DNA from: Bacteroidales bacterium
GTDB taxonomy: Bacteria > Bacteroidota > Bacteroidia > Bacteroidales > P3
Reading direction: 5' to 3'
DNA length: 64,000 nucleotides
Assembly (NCBI GenBank): GCA_017616895.1
Contig: JAFZXE010000024.1
Span: forward strand, 62,001 to 126,000
In this document: positions 20,001 through 30,596 of the stretch, in pieces
Position numbering within the stretch: position 1 is the first letter of the stretch
Layout of the letters: each line of letters starts with the position of its first letter
Notes under the pieces: model-generated
Seen by the model: only the letters and a program-made list of their open reading frames with translations
Database searches by the model: none
What the model was told of the DNA's origin: nothing
Position numbers and translations under genes: made by a program

Positions 20001-21018
20001 ACACGAAACAGTGTCCACCGGCACCGCCCGAACTGTGTCCGCCATATATCATAGGTCGTCCAGCATCGAGTTCGTTCTTTAAAAGTGTTGTCCAGTTGTT
20101 GTCTGAATAGTAGCTCTTCTGTTTGTATTGGATGCCATGTGCGTAACCAAAATAGTTTCGTAATGCGATGGTAATGTCGGACATGAAAGCACTGCTGCCT
20201 TCGCTTCGGTAGTCCATATCTACACTTACACCACAGTGGTATATAAGGGTCGCGACAGCCGTTTTCTGTGTGCTATTCCACGAATTTGCCGAAGTTCCTC
20301 CTCCAACTGGCATATTATTCCAGTCGTATGTGGTGTTGGCAAAATTGACTGAGAGCGTTTGTGTGGGACTTGTGCTGGTGCAACTGTACGAGTGACTGCC
20401 AGTTCCTGTTGTCGGGCATCCCCAGTATTTCATCACCTGGGCCATGGCGGTAGCAACGCTACCTGCATCTGAATGCTGTTCTCCGTCAAGCGGACAAAGG
20501 TCGTTGTATGGCGCATACTGATTCCATTTTGTTTGAATCAATGCTGATACGACTTTTCTTCCCGAGTTCTTGGCTAATACATTGCCAGATATCAACTCGT
20601 TCCACATTTCTGCGGTCTCTTCGTCGGCTTCTTCGTTGGCGTTCTGTACTGCCTCAATCTCCTCGGTGTAGTGGTCAAGCCATCCTCTCAGGTTGGCGGG
20701 CATGGCCGTATGCCCTACAATTCCGTTGCTTGTCGAGTATCCGAGCACTGGAACAACAGCATCGTCTCCGGCAACAATTACAAATCCGCTGTTGTCTAAG
20801 GCGTTAAATACATACATGCCGCTAACCCCCAATTCTGCAGAAATCTCTTGAAAGTTGGCCTCTGTCAAACTGTGGAAGCTAATACCATTCTCAGCATATT
20901 GCGTTGTGGCGTTCCAGAAATTTACAGCTACCTGACGTGCTTGGTCAACAGTAATTGGTTTGGAAAATGCTAGTCCACCAATCACCGTCGCAACAAATAA
21001 AACAAGTGCTTTTTTCAT
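17017..21018 (-). CDS. C10 (streptopain-like) peptidase homologue, catalytic Cys replaced by Ser, T9SS cargo
   Basis: 1,333 residues. Signal peptide at 1-19; Spi-like propeptide to ~150; C10 domain ~155-395. The oxyanion Gln (IQTKWNQ), His336 (GGHCFVCDGYD) and Asn352/Trp353 (FHFNWGWNG) are present. The expected GCVATA motif reads GSVATA: codon 187 (20458-20460, minus strand) is AGC, not TGC. Then follow several ~70-residue InlB-like repeats (TGGGSY...GYHFSHW...FTAYF), two ~100-residue repeats (IVCTGSGSGQVQ), an FN3-like region, two more InlB-like repeats, and a type A T9SS sorting domain (VYDVMGRVV ... GVYVVKVG) at the C-terminus. Family members are secreted cysteine proteases. This one may be inactive, binding-only, or a serine variant. 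Confidence 0.88.
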   Translation of the reverse strand: MKKALVLFVATVIGGLAFSKPITVDQARQVAVNFWNATTQYAENGISFHSLTEANFQEISAELGVSGMYVFNALDNSGFVIVAGDDAVVPVLGYSTSNGIVGHTAMPANLRGWLDHYTEEIEAVQNANEEADEETAEMWNELISGNVLAKNSGRKVVSALIQTKWNQYAPYNDLCPLDGEQHSDAGSVATAMAQVMKYWGCPTTGTGSHSYSCTSTSPTQTLSVNFANTTYDWNNMPVGGGTSANSWNSTQKTAVATLIYHCGVSVDMDYRSEGSSAFMSDITIALRNYFGYAHGIQYKQKSYYSDNNWTTLLKNELDAGRPMIYGGHSSGGAGGHCFVCDGYDASSRFHFNWGWNGQADGYFALSSLTPNDGNSNQEFSYYQEAIIGISTIYTVTAESADTSMGNVTGGGSYTCNSAVTITANPNYGYHFSHWQDGNTDNPRTITLTNNASFTAYFEANQYVVTCETDDADMGNVEGGGTANYLSSLTISATANYGYHFDHWNDGNTNNPRNITVTGNANFTAYFTPNQYVISVYSGNSSQGSASGGGNFEYLSTHTIAATANTGYHFAQWNDGNTDNPRTITVTGEASYTAQFAANQYYVSIIPDNTSHGYTSGSGTYNYLQTATISATANTGYYFLHWSDGNTTNPRYFTVTGATELTAYFAVSLPVSIVCTGSGSGQVQNRTQNTGNRCGQTDYYSSGFFASYDFLPDEESELTHLYVNNVDRINNVTTYNSGTSYYFGFTVNSATSYTINAVFDHKNPVSIVCTGSGSGQVQKHTQNTGNRCGQTDYYSGGFFASYDFLPDVGSELTHLYVNNVDYINNVTTYSTNNSNYFGFTVNSATSYTVNPVFNARTYQIYTTSADATMGYVTGGGSYPAGQTTTITAIPYNGYHFTQWNDGNTSNPRTITVTGNATYTAYFVSTGGGEDPSGDAPSIACVGVDMNNHNVVRWMPREGVSVVRYNIYREGLGGYSIVGYVLYNGAADYSWVDDNSNTASQTYSYKISEVYSNGTESDLSAPHTTMHLQISQGQGNTWNLSWTPYVGFNYDGYRIFRGTTAGSMSLLTALSTSNTTYSDANGSANSYYQIEVVPSSSAKSITVASRSNIASASTPTTYTLTVASANNAMGTATGGGTYQPGAQATITATPLDGYRFTNWSDGSTQASRTITVTGDATYTAYFETGQGGETQRYVITVVSNNPERGTVTGGGIYDEGAVITITAEPFAGYEFVQWHDGNTQDFRAITVTADATYTAYFRVDGSQGIDEVSSEEVKVYAIGREIVIEGAEGNETLVYDVMGRVVHRGCIEGSIRVNATGVYVVKVGELQPRKVVVRR

Positions 21019-21071
21019 CGTATTCTTAATGCTTTAGACATTTTATATGGTTCAATCTATATCAATGCAAG

Positions 21072-21497
21072 TTATACTTCCTGGTATCCCATTATCTCTC
21101 GATATTTTTTTAGATAATGCAACTTACTGTCCTCGTTCTTAATTTTCGTTTTTAGCAGGTCTCCTCTGTCTGATGTCTCAAAACGATAGAAGTAATAATT
21201 AAAGAATTCTTTCACGTCATCTTTCTTCAGGCTTTTGGTCTTCAAATATACCGCCAACTCTTCGAAAAACCGCAGAAACAACTCTACTTGGTATGCAGTC
21301 GGCTCTTCGTCGCTTGCATCGAACTTTCTCAGATATCTTACCACAACTTGTATATCCTCGCTACTCAGGTATCGTCTGTTCAATTGTGACAGCAACTTGT
21401 TGTTCTCTTTTGCTTTGTGACTGTGTAATTCTACAAGTGAAATTATTGCCGCCACAACAGCAACAATCAGTATTCCTAATTGGATATAGTTTCCCAT
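21072..21497 (-). CDS. Small membrane-anchored protein of unknown function
   Basis: 141 residues from ATG 21497 (MGNYIQLGILIVAVVAAII). That start has a clear Shine-Dalgarno, AAGGAG, five bases upstream, which is unusual here and decides it over the in-frame ATG at 21677. One N-terminal transmembrane helix is followed by a soluble helical domain rich in Phe, Tyr and Lys (VKEFFNYYFYRFE). No family recognised with certainty; it resembles small DUF4760-like proteins. It ends 53 nt before the C10 gene in the same direction, so they may share a transcript. Confidence 0.65.
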   Translation of the reverse strand: MGNYIQLGILIVAVVAAIISLVELHSHKAKENNKLLSQLNRRYLSSEDIQVVVRYLRKFDASDEEPTAYQVELFLRFFEELAVYLKTKSLKKDDVKEFFNYYFYRFETSDRGDLLKTKIKNEDSKLHYLKKYREIMGYQEV

Positions 21498-21837
21498 TAA
21501 CTCCTTATTTTTATTACTAACGGTGTGCTTATTGTATGTCGCAGGCTCGTCGGCATATTCTTTCCTCGCTTGTGAACTCAACACAAGAAAGTGGAGCCAA
21601 TCCATTGTATCTCTATTTCTTGATGATAGGGCTGGACTCCCTGTAAAGCAAAAATATCGATTTGAGAACTGCTCCACATCTGGAATTATTCGTTGGTTGA
21701 ATAATATCCATTAGGAGCTCAATTTCTCTTAATTCTCTTTGCTTTACTTTTGTGAGAAGTGTCCAGTTTCTCATCATCAAGAATAAGACGAAAATGCGCT
21801 TTCTTGGCAAACCTTTATCTTGCGGTATGCGACTGCA

Positions 21838-21868
21838 AATTTACAAACTTTTATTGATTCCGCAAAAT
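21838..21868 (-). promoter_or_regulatory. Complete Bacteroidota promoter reading left
   Basis: The minus strand has TTTG (CAAA at 21865-21868 on plus), 19 nt, then TAAATTTG (21838-21845). This matches the TTTG-N19-21-TAnnTTTG consensus. It would give a long leader (~330 nt) before the gene at 21497. Confidence 0.6.
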
Positions 21869-22008
21869 GCCTCGCTAAGCCCCACTCTCACTAGTCGTAT
21901 TAGTCTTATGTGACTTATAAGTCTTATTGGACCTATACCCCCACAAATCACTGTAAAAAACATCTTCGCAACTCTTTTGTCGCTAAATTTTGTTTTTTTC
22001 ACCACAGC

Positions 22009-22260
22009 CCTATATTTATATAGAAAGGCATCCAAAATAAAATTTCACACGATTTTAAATCAACCATATATTTATAATATGAAGGTGCCCGAATAAATTT
22101 TCACTCAATTTGCTTTTTTTTTCACCTCACCCATATATTTACATTAAAACACCCTCAACAAAAATTTTAATCGATTTGCTTTTTTTCTCACCCAAGCCTA
22201 TATTTATTATAGAACGAAACACAAAATCAAAACATCGATATATTTATATTAAGAAACCGA
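22009..22260. repeat. AT-rich direct repeats with TATATTTAT core
   Basis: Four to five imperfect ~60-65-bp direct repeats start with (C)CTATATTTAT or CATATATTTA at ~22010, 22067, 22132, 22198 and 22240. Each is followed by runs such as AAAATTTTxAxTCGATTTGC and T/C-rich ends. The block is far more AT-rich than its surroundings and ends ~140 bp before the DUF6266 gene. The remaining gap from 21498 to 22008 carries the leftward promoter above and GACTTATTAG-type simple repeats, but no clear gene. Confidence 0.7.
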
Positions 22261-22401
22261 ACAATAACAAAATAAAACATTAGCAAGATGAAACACAGAC
22301 ATCCACCTTAGACCCAGACATACTCTCCAAGTTAATCGTTTCTAGTTTTGTCGAGAAAAACTAAATATGTTTTAATAATAACCCATCAAAATTTCACAAT
22401 C

Positions 22402-23040
22402 ATGGGCAAAAGTAATAACCCAATGAAAATTCATTGGACAGGCAATACAGGTGGCGTGGTCGGCTACACCGTACGCGGTAATGATTTTTGGCGCTCGCTG
22501 CCCAACAGTTATAACGATGCTTGCAATGAAGCTCAGCAGCTTTGTCGCGCAAAACTATCTTTTGTATCTAAGTTCATACACAACATCGGGGACATCTACA
22601 AGTCTGGCTACCGCCACTACAACGTCTCCAAGTGTCAGCGTGCGAACTTCGCGCATCAAATCTTCCAAGACGCACTCTCGGGCAACCTCACCGACGGGCT
22701 GGTCATCAACCCCGCCGACGTACTCGTCGCCCGTGGTAACCTGACCACAACCCACTCAATCGCCGCCTCCGTCGCCCCAGCCACCCAGACGGTCACCATC
22801 TCTTGGTCCGACAACTCTGGCGTGGGCTCCGCGAGTGCGACCGACAAGCTCCTCTATTGTGCCTACAACTCCACCAAGCAGGAGAGCATCTACAGCGACA
22901 ACGCTGCAACCCGCGATGCCGAGACATGCTCCTTTACCTATCCTGCCAACTGGAGCGGTGACACTCTCTATCTGTACGCGGCATGGTCCAACGGCTCGTC
23001 CGAGTCCGACTCCACCATGCTCGGCTTCTACACCGCCTGA
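22402..23040 (+). CDS. DUF6266-family protein, copy 1
   Basis: 212 residues from ATG 22402 (MGKSNNPMKIHWTGNTGGVVGYTV); the earlier ATG at 22348 lies in the untranslated leader. The N-terminal pattern of Gly-rich GNTGGVVGYTVRGNDFWRS followed by a helical segment and then a beta-rich half fits DUF6266, a family found almost only in Bacteroidota, often beside amidase and other phage-like genes. Function unknown. A strong terminator follows, so this is a single-gene unit. A second, divergent member is at 60068-60943. Confidence 0.7.
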   Translation: MGKSNNPMKIHWTGNTGGVVGYTVRGNDFWRSLPNSYNDACNEAQQLCRAKLSFVSKFIHNIGDIYKSGYRHYNVSKCQRANFAHQIFQDALSGNLTDGLVINPADVLVARGNLTTTHSIAASVAPATQTVTISWSDNSGVGSASATDKLLYCAYNSTKQESIYSDNAATRDAETCSFTYPANWSGDTLYLYAAWSNGSSESDSTMLGFYTA

Positions 23041-23068
23041 GCCCAGTCTCAATGGCGACTCTAAAAAG

Positions 23069-23105
23069 CAAGCCCCGACCTCCAAGGCCGGGGCTTGTCT
23101 TTTTA
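23069..23105 (+). terminator. Rho-independent terminator after DUF6266 copy 1
   Basis: CAAGCCCCG (23069-23077) pairs with CGGGGCTTG (23089-23097), extended by CC/GG inside, and is followed by TCTTTTTA. Confidence 0.9.
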
Positions 23106-23175
23106 TGTTTTTGTGGTCGTTTGTGATTATTCTACATTAGATAATGCACAACACAGCTAACTCTCAAACCTGTGC

Positions 23176-25847
<2,672 letters not shown>

Positions 25848-25958
25848 GGCGGGATGTGTTTAATTTTGTATGTTTATATATGTTGTACGTTGATATGTTT
25901 GATTTGATGATATTGAAATATAAGGTTCCACTAACCACTAACTACCGACCACTGATTA

Positions 25959-26999
25959 CTAACATGATTTCTTCTTGAAGATCAGAGATACGGCAATGCT
26001 GCTGACGAGGACTCCGAGTATCACGAGTAATGAGGTTAGTGTGGAGATCTCCCAGTGGAGGAATTCGTGGCCTATCATCTTGACTCCGATGAAACTGAGC
26101 AGGAGTCCGAGTCCGTATTTCAGGGCCCAGAACTTGTCGGCGATTCCGTCCATGAGGAAGAACAGCGACCGTAATCCCATGATGGCGAAGATGTTGGAAG
26201 TATAGACTATCATGGAGTCGGTGGTTACGGAGAACACGGCAGGAATGGAGTCAACTGCGAAGATGATGTCGGAGAACTCGATGACCAGAACCACGATAAA
26301 TAGAGGTGTGATGTAGCGTTTGCCGTCAATCTTGGTGAAGAAGTTATGGCCGTCGCAGTTGGGTGTGGCGCGGAAGTACTTGCTGCAGAACCGCACAATG
26401 GGGTGTTTGGCTGTGTCGATGTTGTCGTCTTCCTTCTTTATAAGCATCTTTATTCCGCTGTAAATCAGGATGACGCCGAAGATGGCAAGCACCCACGACA
26501 CCTTGGTGACCAGCGCACCCAAAGCGAAGATGAAGATGAATCTCAGCACTATGGCTCCGAGTATGCCCCAGAATAGTACGCGGTGGTAGTACTGCTTCTC
26601 GATTCCGAAGCTGGCGAAAATCATTATCATCACGAAGATGTTGTCGATGCTGAGAGACTCTTCGAGGAAATAGCCTGCGAGGTATTGGGTGAACATCTCG
26701 TGGCGGTAGATGTTGAGCGCGGCGCCGAAGTCCATGCCGTCGCTGATTCGGTGTTCTAGCGCGGTGCCTTTGATGTATTCCAGCAGCTCGTCCATAGAAC
26801 TGATGCCGTGCACCCATTCGGCCTTGAACAGTATCAGTAGTCCGAACATCATGGCAAGCGCTATCCAGATGCCAGTCCAGGTGGCGGCTTCTTTGAGCCC
26901 TATGACGTGGTCCTTGCGGTGGAAAAGTCCTAAATCCATAGCCAGCATGACGACTATGAAGACCATGAAACAGATAAAAAAGATATAATTAGACGCCAT
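25959..26999 (-). CDS. TerC/Alx-family integral membrane protein
   Basis: 346 residues with about nine transmembrane helices. Acidic membrane motifs diagnostic of the family are present: SLSIDNIFVMIMIF and FSDIIFAVDSIPAVF. Family members (Alx, TerC, MeeF/MeeY) are linked to manganese export and metal homeostasis at the inner membrane. Leftward, 111 nt upstream of yajC; possibly its own transcript. Divergent from the chromate transporter genes. Confidence 0.92.
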   Translation of the reverse strand: MASNYIFFICFMVFIVVMLAMDLGLFHRKDHVIGLKEAATWTGIWIALAMMFGLLILFKAEWVHGISSMDELLEYIKGTALEHRISDGMDFGAALNIYRHEMFTQYLAGYFLEESLSIDNIFVMIMIFASFGIEKQYYHRVLFWGILGAIVLRFIFIFALGALVTKVSWVLAIFGVILIYSGIKMLIKKEDDNIDTAKHPIVRFCSKYFRATPNCDGHNFFTKIDGKRYITPLFIVVLVIEFSDIIFAVDSIPAVFSVTTDSMIVYTSNIFAIMGLRSLFFLMDGIADKFWALKYGLGLLLSFIGVKMIGHEFLHWEISTLTSLLVILGVLVSSIAVSLIFKKKSC

Positions 27000-27014
27000 C
27001 TGCCTTTAAAATTG

Positions 27015-27022
27015 TAATTTTG
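27015..27022 (+). promoter_or_regulatory. -7 box for the chromate transporter genes
   Basis: TAATTTTG matches TAnnTTTG and lies 22 nt before the GTG start at 27045. No clear -33 TTTG at the right spacing. Confidence 0.45.
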
Positions 27023-27044
27023 CAAAAAATAATAACGGCTAAAG

Positions 27045-27668
27045 GTGTTGAAATATTGCACGCTATTTTACTCTTTCATGAAAATCGGAGGCTTCACCTT
27101 CGGAGGGGGCTATGCTATGGTGCCGCTGATGGAGAGAGAGTTTGTGGAGAGACGTGGTTGGCTCACTGCCGACGAGTTTCTTGACTATCTCTCGCTGGCG
27201 CAGGCCATGCCGGGCGTCTTCGCCGTGAATATGGCAACTCTGGTGGGGTACAAGATGTATGGTGTTCGTGGCAGTGTGGTTGCCATTGTGGGCAATATAC
27301 TTCTTCCAGTAGCTTTTATTATCTTGCTTGCCATGTTTTTCCGCACCTTCCGTAACAACCCATACGTCAACAGCATTTTCCTCGGCTTGCGACCTGCGGT
27401 GGTGGCGCTGATTGCCGCACCTGTATTCAATATGGCTCGGCGGATGAGGCTTTCTTGGCGAAACGTGTGGATTCCAATCCTCGCTGCGTTGCTGATTTGG
27501 CTTTTCGGCGTCAGCCCCGTGATAGTGATTCTCATCGCTGCTGTGGGTGGCTTTGTCTGGGGAAAATTGTCCGACAAATCTGACAAGCCTGACAAGTCCG
27601 ACAAGTCCGACAAGTCCGACAAGTCCGACAAGTCAGACTCTCAAACATTCAAACATTCAAACACATAA
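27045..27668 (+). CDS. Chromate transporter family protein, first half (CHR)
   Basis: 207 residues from a GTG start. Motifs FMKIGGFTFGGGYAMVPLME and SLAQAMPGVFAVNMAT are those of the short-chain CHR domain (PF02417). With the next gene it forms a two-gene pair equivalent to the bidomain ChrA. The family exports chromate or imports/exports related oxyanions; the true substrate here is unknown. The C-terminus is an odd hydrophilic tail of five or more DKS repeats encoded by a 9-bp tandem repeat (27578-27637), followed by frame read through CAAACATT repeats, so the tail is probably repeat-derived and not part of the fold. Confidence 0.88.
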   Translation: MLKYCTLFYSFMKIGGFTFGGGYAMVPLMEREFVERRGWLTADEFLDYLSLAQAMPGVFAVNMATLVGYKMYGVRGSVVAIVGNILLPVAFIILLAMFFRTFRNNPYVNSIFLGLRPAVVALIAAPVFNMARRMRLSWRNVWIPILAALLIWLFGVSPVIVILIAAVGGFVWGKLSDKSDKPDKSDKSDKSDKSDKSDSQTFKHSNT

Positions 27669-27680
27669 TCATTCTTAGCA

Positions 27681-28325
27681 GTGCTATACCTTCGGCTATT
27701 CCTTGTATTCTTGAAGATTGGAGCCTTCACCTTTGGCGGAGGTTACGCCATGATTTCGCTCATAGAGAACGAGGTGGTCGAAAAGCACCAATGGCTCACT
27801 GCCGAAGAGTTCACCGACATACTCGCGGTCAGCCAGACAACGCCTGGCCCTATTGGTATCAACACAGCCACCTATACCGGCTATACCGCCATACTTGATG
27901 CAGGCTATAGCCCGTTAGATGCTGTCCTCGGGGCCCTGCTTGCCTCGTTCGCAGTTCTGCTTGTGCCTGTTACGCTGATGCTTATAGTTACGCGATTTCT
28001 GTTCAAGCACCGCCACAACCGCGACGTGGAGAACGTCTTCCGTTCTCTGCGCATTGCCATCATTGGACTTATCGCTGCCGCTGCTCTCTCCCTCTTCAAC
28101 CAGGAGTCGTTCGGAACCGTCGGCCTCAACGCCCACTTCGTGACCAGCATCATCATTTTTACCGTGGTATTTGTGTGCTCTCAGCTCCCTCGCCGCAGAG
28201 CACACATTAAAGACACTGGAATCCACGGGAAATCGCCTCTCCGCGCCCTACGTCCCAGCCCAATAACCCTTCTGGTAGCCAGTGGCATAGCAGGGTTGGT
28301 GGTATATTCGTTCATCTTGAGTTGA
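27681..28325 (+). CDS. Chromate transporter family protein, second half (CHR)
   Basis: 214 residues from a GTG start 12 nt after the first half. FLKIGAFTFGGGYAMISLIE and SQTTPGPIGINTATYTG are the CHR signatures. Multiple transmembrane helices with a Ser/Pro-rich loop before the final one. Likely works as a heterodimer with the preceding protein. Both genes use GTG, uncommon in the window. Confidence 0.88.
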   Translation: MLYLRLFLVFLKIGAFTFGGGYAMISLIENEVVEKHQWLTAEEFTDILAVSQTTPGPIGINTATYTGYTAILDAGYSPLDAVLGALLASFAVLLVPVTLMLIVTRFLFKHRHNRDVENVFRSLRIAIIGLIAAAALSLFNQESFGTVGLNAHFVTSIIIFTVVFVCSQLPRRRAHIKDTGIHGKSPLRALRPSPITLLVASGIAGLVVYSFILS

Positions 28326-28469
28326 ACAGCAGTGGATTATGTGTTGCAGACTTGCGATAGGCGTTTGTCAAAACTCTGTGTCAGGTCTGTGTCAGGTCTG
28401 TATCAAGTCTGAGTTCGCGGGATTATTTTGGGGTGTTGTTTTGTGTAAGAAATGCGAACTTTTACGGGG

Positions 28470-28502
28470 TTTGTGATAATTCACTTAATTTTTGTATTTT
28501 TG
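28470..28502 (+). promoter_or_regulatory. Complete Bacteroidota promoter for the DUF349-gldB operon
   Basis: TTTG at 28470-28473, 21-nt spacer, TATTTTTG at 28495-28502. Both elements match consensus. Transcription would start near 28509, about 78 nt before the first ATG. Confidence 0.7.
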
Positions 28503-28586
28503 CTATTCACACGGGTGCGTACCTGTGAGTTAATCAATTCTATATCACATTGAATGTGAGGTAATTCTAACAAAACAACACTTCTA

Positions 28587-30596
28587 ATGGAAGAACAGAA
28601 CCTGAATGAGTCGGCAATGGAGCAGCCTGTAGCACCTAAGCCGTCGGACAACGAAGAGAGCAAGACTCTCGCAAATGAAACTAACAGTCAGCAGACAGCA
28701 TCCAGCGGACAGCAGACAGCTGCCAGCGGTCAGCAATCGGAGGACAGCAGTATGCAACCTGCGGCGGAGACACTAGCAGTCGAGTCGACAGACGATGAAA
28801 CAGCAAAGGAGCCGGAAACGGTGTTTGTGGAACCCGAGGTGGACTATTCGGCGATGGGTAGAGAGGAACTTGTGGCGACACTTGAGGAATTGCTGAAGGA
28901 CGAGGACATCACACACGTAAAAAACCGTGTGTCGGCGTTGAAGATGCGTTTCAACGATCTTGAAAAAGAACATTATGACGCGGAGTTCGCGAAATTCATA
29001 AGTGATGGAGGCAACAAGGATGATTATAAACGTCAGGAAGATCAGACGTCGGAAGCGTACGGAAAATTGTATGCCACCTACCGCCGTCGCCGTCAGGAAC
29101 ATTTAGACGCGGTGGAGGCTGAAAAGCAGCAGAATCTTACCGCAAAGGAGGCTGTGCTGGAAAGCCTCAAGCAGCTGGTGGAACGCGGCGAAGAAAACAT
29201 GCGCAAGGCCAACGATGAGTTCAAGGAACTGCAGGAGCGCTGGAAACAGATAGGGGAGGTGCCACGCGACAAGATGAACGATTTGTGGCAGCAGTATCAC
29301 TTCCTCATTGAACAGTTTTTCAACAAGATGCGCATCAACAGGGAATTGCGCGACCTCGACATGAAACGTAATCTGGAGCAGAAAGTCCAACTGTGCGAAA
29401 AGGCAGAGGAACTGATAGTGGAGACTTCGATGGAGAAGGCGTTCAAGGCATTGCAGGATTTGCGTCGTCGCTGGAAAGAGACGGGGCCGGTGCCTGTTGA
29501 GCAGAACGAGGAGATATGGCAGCGTTTCTGCAACGCGATGAACAAGATAGAGGAACGCCGCAAAGAATACTATGAGCAGCGCAAAGAGGAACTTGAGAAG
29601 AACCACCTTGCCAAGCAAGCACTTATAGAAAAAGCCGAGGAACTGACGGCCAAGCCGATGGAGAGCACCAAGGACTGGAACGATACAAGTGCCGAACTGG
29701 ACGGGTTGCTGAAGATGTGGAAGGCCATAGGCCCTGTGCCACGAGAGGTGAACGAGGAGATTTGGAGCAAGTTCAAGGGTATCATAGATCGCCACTACGA
29801 GCAGAAAAAGGAACATTTCGGTCAGCTGCGCGACGAGCAGAACAACAACTACAACAAGAAGATAGACCTGTGCCTGAAAGCCGAGGCAATAGCCAAGCGC
29901 GACGATTGGCGCAAGGCTACCGACGAGCTGCTGCAACTGCAGAAGGAGTGGAAGGAGATAGGTCCTGTGAGCCGCAAGGTGAGCGAGAAAATATGGCACA
30001 GATTCAGAGGAGCTTGCGATGAGTTTTTCAAACGCAAGACTGAGTACTTTAACTCGATACATGGCTCGGAACAGGAGAATCTACAAAAGAAGGAGGCTAT
30101 CATTGAGCAACTGAAGGCGTTTGAGTTCGGCGAGAGCAAGGAGGAAAACCTGCGCGTGATAAAAGACTTCCAGCGTCAATGGATGGAGATTGGCTATGTG
30201 CCTATCGCCGACAAGGAACGTTTGCAGAAGGAGTTCCGCAGGGTGATAGACGAGCATTTCGAGAAACTGAAGATTTCGGCAATCGAAGCCGAGGAGAACA
30301 ACTACCGTATGCGCCTCAAGAGCATAGGCGGCGATGTGAAAAAGTTTGTCAACGGCGAGCGTGAGGAAATCATGACCAAGATTGAAAAACTCAAAGGCGA
30401 GATAAGTCTGTGGGACAACAATCTTGGCTTCTTCTCGAACAGCCGTCAAGCCGACCTGCTGAAGGAAGAGTTTGAGAAAAAGATGCAGCATACGCGTCAG
30501 CAAATCGCATTGCTGGAGGCAAAGCTGAAGATTTTGAGAGAAAGCGAGAAGGAAGGCGGCTCTCAGAAGACGGAAGAAAATAAGGACGACAAATGA
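28587..30596 (+). CDS. DUF349-repeat protein
   Basis: 669 residues. An acidic Ser/Gln-rich N-terminal ~90 residues (QQTAASGQQS) is followed by several ~75-residue helical DUF349 repeats, recognisable by ELQERWKQIGEVPRDKMNDL, DLRRRWKETGPVPVEQNEEI and LQKEWKEIGPVSRKVSEKI. Charged and coiled-coil in character, cytoplasmic. Bacteroidota genomes almost always carry one copy; the function is not established. First gene of a rightward run, overlapping gldB by four bases (ATGA). Confidence 0.92.
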   Translation: MEEQNLNESAMEQPVAPKPSDNEESKTLANETNSQQTASSGQQTAASGQQSEDSSMQPAAETLAVESTDDETAKEPETVFVEPEVDYSAMGREELVATLEELLKDEDITHVKNRVSALKMRFNDLEKEHYDAEFAKFISDGGNKDDYKRQEDQTSEAYGKLYATYRRRRQEHLDAVEAEKQQNLTAKEAVLESLKQLVERGEENMRKANDEFKELQERWKQIGEVPRDKMNDLWQQYHFLIEQFFNKMRINRELRDLDMKRNLEQKVQLCEKAEELIVETSMEKAFKALQDLRRRWKETGPVPVEQNEEIWQRFCNAMNKIEERRKEYYEQRKEELEKNHLAKQALIEKAEELTAKPMESTKDWNDTSAELDGLLKMWKAIGPVPREVNEEIWSKFKGIIDRHYEQKKEHFGQLRDEQNNNYNKKIDLCLKAEAIAKRDDWRKATDELLQLQKEWKEIGPVSRKVSEKIWHRFRGACDEFFKRKTEYFNSIHGSEQENLQKKEAIIEQLKAFEFGESKEENLRVIKDFQRQWMEIGYVPIADKERLQKEFRRVIDEHFEKLKISAIEAEENNYRMRLKSIGGDVKKFVNGEREEIMTKIEKLKGEISLWDNNLGFFSNSRQADLLKEEFEKKMQHTRQQIALLEAKLKILRESEKEGGSQKTEENKDDK

